Positions 7,872 through 16,456 of a stretch of DNA of 30,887 nucleotides are shown in pieces (the stretch's first letter is position 1; every line of letters begins with the position of its first letter). The position numbers and the translations under genes were made by a program. This DNA comes from Prorocentrum cordatum. Taxonomy: Eukaryota; Sar; Dinophyceae; Prorocentrales; Prorocentraceae. The notes below the pieces were generated by a model that saw only the letters and a list, made by a program, of their open reading frames with translations, was not told where the DNA came from and made no database searches. The stretch covers positions 126,497 through 157,383 of the forward strand of contig CAUYUJ010001392.1 of the NCBI GenBank assembly GCA_963575745.1. Reading direction: 5' to 3'.

Positions 7872-9578
7872 TCAGAGGTGGAAGCATTTCAGGACAAGGA
7901 TGTAGTTGGAGAGGTGAAAGTATTTCAGGACGAGGATGGAGTTGTTGGTGATGAGGAAGTTGAAGTCCAAGGAGAGGTGGTCGTGCATCAGGACAAGGCT
8001 GTTGCTGATGACGAGGGAGATGAAGTCCAGGAGGTTGCAATTCATGGAGAGTGGTTGGAGCGTGAATCGGAGGTCGGGAGGTCGCTTTCGTGGGCTGTGA
8101 CGACGTCGGGCGCGTGGGTACCTCGTGCGGTCGTCCAGTGTTTGGTAGCTGTGGCGAAGATGGCTAACGCCAAGGTTCATGGGCGTAGTTTGCCGATGGA
8201 GTCCTAGGCTGTTGGTGAGCTTAGATATGGGTTCCTTGGTCAGGGTGATCTCCTGTCGGATATTGAGGGCCTGGTTGTAGCTGACATGTTGTTTGCCAAC
8301 CATTGTCGTCAGGATGTCGAGCTCCTCCTGGGTGTCGTTGTGTTGGGACTGGTACTCGTTGATGATATCTGATCTCAGAGAATGCTTGGTGTTCCGCATG
8401 GCGTTGGTCTGGGTGATGGTGCCGCGTGCCCATAGATCGTTATTGCTGCTGTAGGACATGCTGATGGTTGTGACCTCGTCCCCCGCTTTGACTGTGATTG
8501 TGCCGTGGTCGAGAGAGTCCTGCAACTTGGCGTGCAACGAGCGGCGTATGGTTGCCTCCATCGGGAAGTTGGTTGCGTCGGGGCTGACCTTCTCGTGCGC
8601 GATCGTGGTGATGGGGAACCAACCACTGGGCCTCTGTGGTACGACTTCTATGGCAAGTGGTTGGTTGGCGCTTGGTGCTGTTATGCTGTCGTTGGACGTC
8701 GGGTTGGGGCAGCAGGGTTCCCTGATGGTTGTGTGCTGCTCCTGTATGTCAAGGTCGTGCTGTCTGGTCTTGACCTCGTCGCCGATCACGTGTGTATGTT
8801 GCACTTCTCCTTCTTCTCGGACTGGCGGGAAGGTGGGAGGTGCCTCGAATCGCGGAGGCTTCGCTGCTGGGGTCGTGCCGCTATGCTGGATTGGTCGCTG
8901 CTGCTGGTTGGGGGTCGGTGCTGGTGTTATGTTTGCCGGGGTTGCGCTGGTAGATGCGTCTGCGTTGTTCGTAGGTGGTTCGTCGTTAGGTAGGTGCGCC
9001 ATGTTGTTGTCCTCAGTCATTGTCGTGTCTTCGGTCTTGTGCATGGTGGCTTCGTGTGTGCTCGTGTCTCGAGTCGGCCGTATCTCGATGTGTCTCTCGC
9101 GGTCGGAAGTGCTGTGGTCGCCGTATGGTGCAAGTATTGGTTTGGAGCTGCGTAGCTGCTTAGTGCGGTGGATGATGTGGCTGACTCGTGGAGGATGTGG
9201 GGCTCCCTCACGTGTGAGTGCGACCACTCGCATGTTCTTGCCGAGTGTGAGGGACGGCCTGGGTTCCACGTTGACCTTGGGGTGGGAGAAGGATGTGCCG
9301 CCGGCGATGTCGCTGCACCGCGGGTGTGCTCGGTCGACCCATTCGTGCGCTTCTTGTTCCTGTTGGTATTGGGTCCTCAGATTGCCGAGTAGGTCGTGGA
9401 TGGTCTGTGTCATTGCTTTGTCGACCTGCTCTCGTTTCACAGGGTGTGCTGGCATTGGGGGGTGGTTCGTGGGAGGGGGGAATGTCGGCCTGAGGCTGAG
9501 GTAGAAGCAGCCGCCCCTGTTGATGCTGAAGGCCTCGATGTGGTCCGTTAGCTGTCGAGTGCAGCATGGGTCGTAGTT
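7872..9578 (-). CDS. Unknown protein, downstream part of a decayed coding tract
   Basis: The longest minus-strand frame near the PP2C gene: ATG at 9455, stop near 7872, 527 codons. Protein-like composition continues in frame upstream of that ATG to about 9578 (…LTDHIEAFSINRGGCFYLSL…), so the ATG is probably internal. Codons are CA-rich, unlike the GC-rich surroundings. The first 150 residues look globular; residues 130-260 are low-complexity (T/P/N/Q-rich); residues 270-440 look globular again and contain VKAGDEVTTISMSYSSNNDL. The last 65 residues come from a degenerate direct repeat (FQDxD-type on the other strand) and are probably not original coding. I recognise no family. The tract at 9913-11996 is probably its upstream part. 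Confidence 0.5.
   Translation of the reverse strand, partial: NYDPCCTRQLTDHIEAFSINRGGCFYLSLRPTFPPPTNHPPMPAHPVKREQVDKAMTQTIHDLLGNLRTQYQQEQEAHEWVDRAHPRCSDIAGGTSFSHPKVNVEPRPSLTLGKNMRVVALTREGAPHPPRVSHIIHRTKQLRSSKPILAPYGDHSTSDRERHIEIRPTRDTSTHEATMHKTEDTTMTEDNNMAHLPNDEPPTNNADASTSATPANITPAPTPNQQQRPIQHSGTTPAAKPPRFEAPPTFPPVREEGEVQHTHVIGDEVKTRQHDLDIQEQHTTIREPCCPNPTSNDSITAPSANQPLAIEVVPQRPSGWFPITTIAHEKVSPDATNFPMEATIRRSLHAKLQDSLDHGTITVKAGDEVTTISMSYSSNNDLWARGTITQTNAMRNTKHSLRSDIINEYQSQHNDTQEELDILTTMVGKQHVSYNQALNIRQEITLTKEPISKLTNSLGLHRQTTPMNLGVSHLRHSYQTLDDRTRYPRARRRHSPRKRPPDLRFTLQPLSMNCNLLDFISLVISNSLVLMHDHLSLDFNFLITNNSILVLKYFHLSNYILVLKCFHL
7878..8045 (+). repeat. Degenerate TTCAGGACGAGGATG-type direct repeat
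   Basis: Words such as TTTCAGGACAAGGATG, TTTCAGGACGAGGATG, CATCAGGACAAGGCTG and GAAGTTGAAGTCCA/GATGAAGTCCAGG recur at irregular 30-60 bp spacing. Confidence 0.5.
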
Positions 9579-9898
9579 TTTTTTCTCTTTTTATACCACC
9601 CACCCTCCTCTCAAGCTCGCTGGCCGGCGACCTGATGCCACAGAAAAGTGTCCTCTCAAGCTCGCGGGCAGGCAGCAGAGCTAACTACACCTACGACTAC
9701 CAGAGAATACCGCATAGACCACCCTTCGGGTGATAAGGAGGTGAGGGGCCGCGCCTCAGCCACAGGAGACTTTCTCTCGCCAGCCCACGCAGCTTCGCCT
9801 CGCCCGCACGGCACGCACAAACACGAAACCGAAATCGATTTCCCGGTAAGGGGGCTCTCCGTTCCACCTCGATCTCACCCCCTCACCTCCGACGGAAA
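9579..9898 (-). mobile_element. Insertion or intron between 14-bp direct repeats
   Basis: CATGGGTCGTAGTT (9565-9578) and CATGGGTCGCAGTT (9899-9912) flank about 320 bp. On the minus strand the coding text left of the insertion ends in …FPGDINCDPC and resumes as …CTRQLTDHIEAF…; joining at the repeat keeps one open frame. The inner sequence is stop-rich and lacks a clear GT/GC donor with AG acceptor at the repeat borders. It could be an introner-type intron or a plain insertion with target duplication. Confidence 0.55.
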
Positions 9899-9912
9899 CA
9901 TGGGTCGCAGTT

Positions 9913-11996
9913 GATGTCGCCGGGGAACTCCCACGGAGTTGTGCCTGCCTGCATGTTGTGCTGTGGCAGTACAGCGGGGCTCCTGCTGACGCCGGCGACG
10001 GCCTGCCCTACCGGTGGCAGAGCGCTGCAGCGCGGCCGGGTCGCGCCGCGAGGTGTCGCCTATGGTTTGTACCTCTGCGGAGAGCGACGGGGCTGCGGAA
10101 GCGTCGAGGAGTCCAGAGGGGCCCTGGGACACACAAATAAATAGACACAAATAAAAGGATTTCCAATATTTTCACATATTTTCAACGTTTTTGTCGTCCC
10201 CCCCAGTTCCCACATTTTCCTATATTTTCTGGGGAATCGACGATTAATTGTGTCTGTGTGCTTTTTTCCCTCCTCAGAGTCGGCGTCGTCGTTGTGGTTT
10301 GTATTGGGGCTCTGCCTGGTGGTGGTCCCCGTGGCGGTGGCGGCCGGTGCTTTGTCGGCGTCGCGTTCTGGTTGTATATGAGCTGGAAGGTCGTCGGCAT
10401 AGCTGGTGGGGATGGTTTGTTGGGCCTGTGGTGTGGTCCTCTTTTGTATGAGCTGCAGGTCGGTGTTTTCTGGGATGGTGCGCGCTGGTCGTAGCGCTTG
10501 TTGTGGTCGGATTTCTGGAAAGGCTGCATTCCACTCGGGGAAGTAGCTCTGGGTCCAGTTGGTGGGCTGACAGCCAGCGTTGCGCAACTCCTGGTGGTGC
10601 TGGAGCCAGTGGAGAGTACTGTGGTTGTCCTCGTCCTCGATGGGGTGCTGTCTTGCTTTGTGGGCGTCCTGTTCGGGTAGCTTGTCGATGTCGTTGACCT
10701 TGATCAGCATGATGCCGCCTAGCAGTATTTCGGTGGGTGGCTTGTATACTCGTGATTCGTAATCAGGTCTCTGTTTTATCTCTGGTGACGCATTTCCATC
10801 TGTGGTCAAGCCGACATGGTGAACGATGGTGTCCTTCTTGTGTGCCTCCGTGTGGACGTTGGTGGTTCCGTCGATTCTTGTTGTGCATGTCTCCGAGGTC
10901 GTGGTGATCTCCTGTAGTATCTTGGCTGGGCATTCGATGAGGGCGTTGTTTATGATGGAGGGTCACGTGTGGAAGTCGCTGGTGGGTGAGCTCAGCTTTA
11001 GGGTCGTCACGTGGTCGATCTCCTTCGTGGGTAGTGGTGGCGTTCGGTATGTTCCTGTCCATGCTGATAGGCGTGCGATTTTTCGTTGGTGGCAGAAGCA
11101 ACTGGTACTCGATGTCCTCTGAAGTCGGTTTCTTCGCAGTGCAGTCCGCCGGTGGTCTGTGGAGTGATGTGATGGCGATCGACGGGTAGTATGTAGTTGT
11201 CTGTGAATGGGTGTAGGTCTCCTCCTCCGCGGGTTTCCACGATGTCTCTTGCGTATGCTGCCAGTATACCAATCTCCGAGGTGGGGTGTAGGGTTCCGTA
11301 GGTGTCGGTGATTGCCAAACTTTACGTATTCTCGGTCAATCTCTCTATGTTGCTGTGGATGGCTTTGCGCTCTATCTCCTCGAAGTTGTGGCGCTTTTCC
11401 ATGCCTTTCCTTTTGAGGATGTGCAGCGTCTGGAGGTTCGCGAAGGGTTCTTTGTCCTTGTTCTTCCAAGGTAGTGCTTGTAGCAGTGGTGGTGGTTCGG
11501 TGGCTGCCAGCCTTTGGATGTCGTGCCACTCCAAGTTGTGGATGGGGAACTTGTTGGGGTCGCGGTCGTTTGGAGCATCTTCTTGTGTGCGGTATTTGCA
11601 GCAGTGCGGTAATGGGGGCAATGATCAGGTCGATCCATCCAATGGTCTGTGTCGGTCCTTAACTTGTTGTTGGAGTACACGATGAAGTTGTCCAGTACAA
11701 TAATCCAGCTTTCCTTGACCTTGTCCTTCCAGCACTCCCCAAGTGCTGCGAGGTAGGCAATGGTTATGTGATGTACGTCGGTAGGTGGTGCGTACGAAGC
11801 CTCCCTTCACTGCTGCAGGTGCGTAGATATAGAGGTAGACGAAGGTGTACTTGCGCGACAAGATTTCAACCGTGTTGACTCCTTGGGATGGCCTTACGAT
11901 GCCGGTGCAACGGGCCGCGCTTTGTGGTTTTGCTTGGGGGTCTCCTGGGGTGCAGATACGCGCCCTCTTGTTGTCGTAGCCCTTGCTGTAGGCCAT
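9913..11996 (-). pseudogene. Decayed coding tract of unknown function (frameshifts and in-frame stop)
   Basis: Minus-strand protein-like text moves between frames. From about 11900 to 11790 it reads NTVEILSRKYTFVYLYIYAP; after a shift near 11770 it reads HHITIAYLAALGECW and WIIVLDNFIVYSNN; after further shifts near 11640 come NKFPIHNLEWHDIQRLAA and (11318-11030) ILAAYARDIVETRGGGDLHP. A TGA at 10965-10963 is followed without a frame change by PSIINNALIECPAKILQEIT and VYKPPTEILLGGIMLIKVND (down to about 10280). R6 copy B interrupts it at 10120-10279; coding resumes to 9913. The pattern YxxxYAP...WIIVxDNF loosely recalls the yaP/GDFN region of EEP or LINE endonucleases, but this is weak. It could also be a multi-exon gene with unusual introns. 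Confidence 0.45.
10120..10279 (+). repeat. R6 dispersed element, copy B (inside the decayed tract)
   Basis: Second copy of the AT-rich 3233-3398 element. It runs from GGGACACACAAATAAATA to TTTTTTCCCTCCTCAG and shares CGACGATTAA, GTGTCTGTGTG and CCCCCAGTTCCCACATTTTCC. On the coding (minus) strand it replaces protein-like sequence with KKHTDTINRRF-type text that also appears in translation of copy A, showing that it is foreign to the gene. Confidence 0.75.
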
Positions 11997-12245
11997 CAGG
12001 GCCAGTTCTCTTCCTCCTCCTGCTCCTCCTCCTCCTCATCCGCCCAAGGGCCGGGCCTCCCCCGAAGGCGCAGACGCTCTCGGGGGTTCCCGAGAAGCTC
12101 TCGACATGCTTTCTCCCCAGGCCCCCTCGTGATATGGGCGCCGGTCGTCATGTCGTCTCGAGCGCGTGGGTCGTGATGGCACCATGCCTGTCTTGGTCCT
12201 CCCTCCCAGCCCTGCTCCTGCCTCCCTGCGCCGCCCTCACTCGCA

Positions 12246-12432
12246 CCCAGACCCCCTCGGGTCATGAAAAAAATCAGAATGGGAAGTTTTTCGCCATCTT
12301 CGGCCTCTGGGGGCCCTCACCCGGCTTTGGGACCGTCAACAAAACGACTCAGGATGAAAAACCGGTCCCGGGGACTAACTCCGGACCTCTGGGGGTCACG
12401 TCATGAAAAAATCATGACGTCGGGGGTCTGGG
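12246..12432 (+). mobile_element. R1 inverted-repeat element, copy c (well preserved)
   Basis: It has CCCAGACCCCC at the left and GGGGGTCTGGG at the right as terminal inverted repeats. Inside these, TCATGAAxAAATCA occurs at both ends in direct orientation. Between them lie the GGGGGCCCTCACC, GGGACCGTCAA, CGACTCAGGATGAAAAACCGG and GGACCTCTGGGGGTCxCG blocks shared by all R1 copies. 187 bp, non-coding, MITE-like. Confidence 0.8.
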
Positions 12433-12550
12433 TCCGGAGCCACTTGGAGGGGGGGTTCTCGGAACAGGCCGGAGGGCGTCTGCGAGAAATTCCTCCGCCG
12501 CCTGCTGAACAGAGGCCCGCCCCCTCTCACTTCCCGGCGGCATAAGCATG

Positions 12551-12657
12551 AACTGTTGGCGGTCCGCGCGGATTTCTTGGATCTGCGCTGGGACCCCCCT
12601 CGCGCGCCAGGGGGTCCCAGCCCAGATCCGAGAAATCCGCGCGGACCGCCAACAGTT
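12551..12657. repeat. Large foldback, about 49-bp arms
   Basis: The left arm begins AACTGTTGGCGGTCCGCGCG and the right arm is its reverse complement with two mismatches over about 49 bp. The spacer is the CG-rich CGCGCGCC. Related to the smaller foldback at 283-330. Long, young arms suggest recent formation or gene conversion. Confidence 0.9.
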
Positions 12658-12659
12658 TA

Positions 12660-12755
12660 TGTCTGTGCCGCTCTCTCTTCTTCGACTCTCCCCTCTTAGA
12701 CTTCTGGCTGCTCCCAGCCATCTGTGCCGCTTTCTCTTCTTCGACTCTCCCCTCC
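12660..12755 (+). repeat. 59-bp direct duplication next to the foldback
   Basis: TCTGTGCCGCTCTCTCTTCT... and TCTGTGCCGCTTTCTCTTCT..., each running into TCGACTCTCCCCTC, lie about 59 bp apart. Confidence 0.75.
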
Positions 12756-12756
12756 C

Positions 12757-12843
12757 AGGCATCGGGCTGCTCCACTTTTTTGGTTGACGCGTGGGCCCCG
12801 GAGGGGTCTGGGCCACTTCCCCGGGGCCGGCTGTTCGTCCCCA
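12757..12843 (-). mobile_element. R2 element, truncated copy 3
   Basis: Matches the first half of R2 copy 1 (GGCATCGGGCTGCTCCA, GGGCCCCGGAGG, CCACTTCCCCGGGGCCGG, TTCGTCCC) and then stops about 25 bp before element E1. Confidence 0.65.
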
Positions 12844-12990
12844 CCCTGCGATCCTGGCGCTGCATTTTTACCTAACAGCGAAGACTGATAGGTTTCTAGT
12901 GGGCTAAAAACAGCTCACAAATCACTCCACAGGGGGGTCCGGGCAGGTGTTGGGAGTTGCCGGGCGGGTTGAGTCCACCTCGTTTTTCAC

Positions 12991-13516
12991 CAACAGTCAC
13001 ACACTTCGTGCTCTTCGAGTTCCCAGAACTCCATTCCCAGGCTCATTCTGAATAACCGGATGCAACAGTCACACACTTCGTGCTCTTCGAGATCCCAGAA
13101 CGCCATTCCCGGGCCACCTTTAGAATAACCGGATGCAACAGTCACACACTTCGTGCTCTTCGAGTTCCCAGAACGCCATTCCCGGGCCACATTCTGGAGG
13201 CCGGATGCAACAGTCACACACTTCGTGCTCTTCGAGTTCCCAGAACTCCATTCCCGGGCCACATTTTGGATGCCCGGAGCCAACTGTAGGCCACTTCGTG
13301 GTCTTCGAGTTCCCAGAACTCCATTCCCGGGCCACATTTTGAATGCCCGGTAGCCACTTCGTGGACTGGGGCCACCCGGAGCCAACTGTAGGCCACTTCG
13401 TGCTCTTCGAGTTCCCAGAACTCCATTCCCGGGCCACATTTTGAATGCCCGTAGCCAACTGTAGGCAACTTCGTGCTCTTCGACTTCCCAGAACTCCCAT
13501 TCCTGGGCCACATTTT
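12991..13516 (+). repeat. 73-bp satellite inside E1
   Basis: The unit reads CCACTTCGTGCTCTTCGAGT, CCCAGAACTCCATTCCCGGG, CCACATTTTGGATGCCCGGA, GCCAACTGTAGG. About 7 copies, the first ones diverged (GTCACACACTTCG type). The unit is not divisible by three, so the frames over it are spurious. Confidence 0.9.
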
Positions 13517-13524
13517 CAGCAGGG

Positions 13525-14285
13525 GCAAGAGCACGACGAGGAGGAGGACGAGCAAGACCAGGAGGACGAGGACGAGCAGGAGCAGGACGAGGAGCAGGAG
13601 GAGCAGGAGAAGAAGGACGAGCAGGAGGAGGAGGAGGACGAGCAGGAGGAGGAGGACGACCAGGAGGAGGAGGACGACCAGGAAGAGGAGGAGGAGGAGG
13701 AGGAGGGGAGGGGGAGGAGTACCAGGATGAGGAGGAGGAGGAGGAGGAGGAGGAGGAGGAGGAGGAGGAGGAGGAGGAGGAGGAGGAGGACGAGGACGAG
13801 GAGGAGGAGGAGGGGGGGGGAGAGTACCAGGAGGAGGAGAACGAGGACCACCAGGAGGAGGAGGAGGAGGAGGAGGAGGAGGAGGAGGAGGAGGAGGAGG
13901 AGAGAACACCAGGAGGAGGAGGACGAGCAAGACGAGGAGGACGAGAACGAGGACGACCAGGAAGAGGAGGAGGAGGAGGAGGAGGAGGAGGGGAGGGGGA
14001 GGACTACCAGGAGGAGGAGGAGGAGGAGGAGGAAGAGGAGGAGGAGGACGAGGAGGAGGAGGAGGAGGAGGACGAGGAGGAGGAGGGGGGGGAGAGCACC
14101 AGGAGGAGGAGAACGAGGACCACCAGGAGGAGGAGGAGGAGGAGGAGGAGGAGGAGGAGGAGGAGGAGCACCAGGAGGAGGAGGACGAGCAAGACGAGGA
14201 GGACGAAAACGAGGACGAGCAGGAGGAAGAGGAGGAGGAGGAGGAGGAGGAGGAGCAGGAGAAAGAGGAGGAGGAGGAGGAGGCA
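13525..14285 (+). repeat. GAG/GAC microsatellite inside E1
   Basis: About 760 bp of purine-rich triplets with higher-order duplication: segments containing GGGAGGGGGAGGAxTACCAGG and ACGAGGACCACCAGG recur about 260-300 bp apart. Glu/Asp- or Arg-rich translations are artefacts. Confidence 0.9.
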
Positions 14286-14461
14286 GGCTGAGGCTGAGGC
14301 TGTGACTGCGACTGCCGTTGCCGCTGCGACTGTCATCGCGAATGCGACTACGACTGCGAGAACAGCAGAATTCGACAACTGGATTTTCATCTGAATCTTA
14401 AGGGGAATGCTTTCAGATATGCTTCTACACATCGCTGTTAGGTTGCTTTGCCGGGATATTA

Positions 14462-15358
14462 CCTAACAGCGAAGACTGATAGGTTTCTAGTGGGATCAAA
14501 AGAGAGCAGCATGATCACTCCACAGGGGGGTCCGGGCAGGTGTTGGGAGTTGCCGGGCGGCAGGTGCCGGGCTCGTTTTTCACCAACAGTCACACACTTC
14601 GTGCTCTTCGACTTCCCAGAACTCCATTCCCAGGCCACATTCTCAATACCCGGATGCAACAGTCACACACTTCGTGCTCTTCGAGATCCCAGAACGCCAT
14701 TCCCGGGCCACATTTAGAATAACCGGAGCCAACTGTACGCCACTTCGTGCTCTTCGACTTCCCAGAACTCCATTCCCGGGCCACATTTTGGATGCCCGGA
14801 GCCAACTGTAGGCCACTTCGTGCTCTTCGACTTCCCAGAACTCCATTCCCGGGCCACATTTGGATGCCCGGAGCCAACTGTAGGCCACTTCGTGGTCTTC
14901 GAGTTCCCAGAACTCCATTCCCGGGCCACATTTTGGATGCCCGGAGCCAACTGTAGGCCACTTCGTGCTCTTCGAGTTCCCAGAACTCCATTCCCGGGCA
15001 ACATTTTGAATGCCCGTAGCCAACTGTAGGCAACTTCGTGCTCTTCGACTTCCCAGAACTCCCATTCCTGGGCCACATTTTCAGCAGGGGCAAGAGCACG
15101 ACGAGGAGGAGGACGAGCAAGACCAGAAGGACGAGGACGAGCAGGAGCAGGACGAGGAGCAGGAGGAGCAGGAGAAGAAGGACGAGCAGGAGGAGGAGGA
15201 GGAGGACGAGCAGGAGGAGGAGGACGACCAGGAGGAGGNNNNNNNNNNNNNNNNNNNNNNNNNNNNNNNNNNNNNNNNNNNNNNNNNNNNNNNNNNNNNN
15301 NNNNNNNNNNNNNNNNNNNNNNNNNNNNNNNNNNNNNNTTCTACACATCGCTGTTAGG
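14462..15358 (+). mobile_element. Element E2 (gene-less copy, interrupted by a gap)
   Basis: Same ends and left block as E1, a 73-bp satellite at 14582-15086, a GAG microsatellite from 15090, then the assembly gap. The right end TTCTACACATCGCTGTTAGG survives after the gap. It is followed by TTGCTTTGCCGGGAT and a run of 23 T (15373-15395). The true length is unknown because of the gap. Confidence 0.75.
15239..15338. other. Assembly gap (100 N)
   Basis: A run of exactly 100 N, a scaffolding placeholder inside a microsatellite. Confidence 1.
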
Positions 15359-15680
15359 TTGCTTTGCCGGGATTTTTTTTTTTTTTTTTTTTTTTGCCAC
15401 GGGCGCTGTCGCTCTCGACTTCGGGCCCCGGGGGCCCTCACAGATCGAGCGGGCTCGAAAAAGGACGCAGCGAGATGAGGTCCGGGGCTCCGGGCGTGAT
15501 TTCTGCGATGCTGCACTTGTTTTTGCCTAACATCGAAGACTGGTAGGTTTCTAGTGGTGTCAAAAGAGAGCAGCACATTACTTCAACATTACTTCAACAT
15601 TACTCCACAGGGGGGTCTGGGCAGCCGTTGGGGGCAGTTGGGGGGCTGTTGGGGTTTGCCGGCGGGGATCGTTTTTCGCA

Positions 15681-15990
15681 TACAGTCACACACTTCGTGC
15701 CCACTTCGTGCTCTTCGATTTCCCAGAACTCCATTCCCGGGCCACATTTTGGAAGCCCGGAGCCAACTGTAGGCCACTTCGTGCTCTTCGATTTCCCAGA
15801 ACTCCATTCCCGGGCCACATTTTGGATGCCCGGAGCCAACTGTAGGCCACTTCGTGCTCTTCTATTTCCCACAACTCCATTCCCGGGCCACATTTTGGAA
15901 GCCCGGAGCCAACTGTAGGCCACTTCGTGCTCTTCCATTTCCCAGAACTCCATTCCCGGGCCACATTTTGGATGCCCGGAGCCAATTGAT
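15681..15990 (+). repeat. 73-bp satellite inside E3
   Basis: Four units of the E-family satellite (CTTCGATTTCCCAGAACTCC and so on), ending in GGAGCCAATTGATCATC where the ATC tract begins. Confidence 0.9.
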
Positions 15991-16412
15991 CATCATTACA
16001 ACCACCACCATCACCTCAACCACCATCACCACCACCATCATCACCAGCAGCAACAGCATCATCATAATCATCATCATCATCCTCCTACTCCTCCTCGTGC
16101 TCCTCCTCCTCCTCCTCCTCCTCCTCATCATCATCATCATCATCATCATTATCATCATCATCATTATCATCATCACCACCACCACCATCATCACCGTCAT
16201 CATCATCATCATCGTCATCATCATCATCATCATCAGTATCATTCTCATCATCATCATCACAACCACCACCATCACCTCAACCACCATCCCACCACCACCA
16301 TCATCACCAGCAGCAACAGCATCATCATAATCATCATCATCATCAAAATCATCATCATCGCCATCATCATCATCAGCATCAGCATCAGCATCGTCATCGT
16401 CATCGTCATCGT
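15988..16412 (+). repeat. ATC/ACC microsatellite
   Basis: About 425 bp of CAT/CAC triplets with an internal duplication (CATCACCAGCAGCAACAGCATC occurs near 16043 and 16304). It leads directly into the EEP-like gene and may hold its 5' leader. Confidence 0.9.
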
Positions 16413-16456
16413 CATTGTCTGACAGCCGTCTTTGGTTCAGGACGTGCCCTTCCAGG

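Larger units (their letters stand above)
12871..14442 (+). mobile_element. Element E1 (gene-less copy)
   Basis: Left end CCTAACAGCGAAGACTGATAGG, right end CTTCTACACATCGCTGTTAGG, giving an inverted CCTAACAGCGA. Order inside: a conserved left block (GTTTCTAGTGG, ACTCCACAGGGGGGTCCGGG), a 73-bp satellite (12991-13516), a GAGGAC/GAGGAG microsatellite (13525-14285), then a conserved right block (GCGACTGTCATCGCGAATGC, AATTCGACAACTGG, AAGGGGAATGCTTTCAG). No credible gene. It lies head to tail with E2, separated by 19 bp. The left flank is TTTTTAC, the right flank ATATTAC. Confidence 0.8.

Noticed and set aside
8458-9504. 348-codon plus-strand frame opposite the unknown minus-strand coding tract
   Set aside because: Cys/Val/Gly-rich shadow of the minus-strand frame, whose composition is more protein-like and continues beyond both ends.
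12991-13516. CRISPR-like array
   Set aside because: The repeats are contiguous 73-bp units with no unique spacers, in a eukaryote-type sequence.
13214-14432. Long Glu/Asp-, Arg-, Ser- or Leu-rich frames
   Set aside because: Direct translations of GAG/GAC microsatellite inside E1, with no start context or unique sequence.
15373-15395. Run of 23 T as a poly(A) tail of a retroposed copy
   Set aside because: It lies beside a scaffold gap and an E-family T-tract target; one example in a possibly mis-assembled region is not enough.
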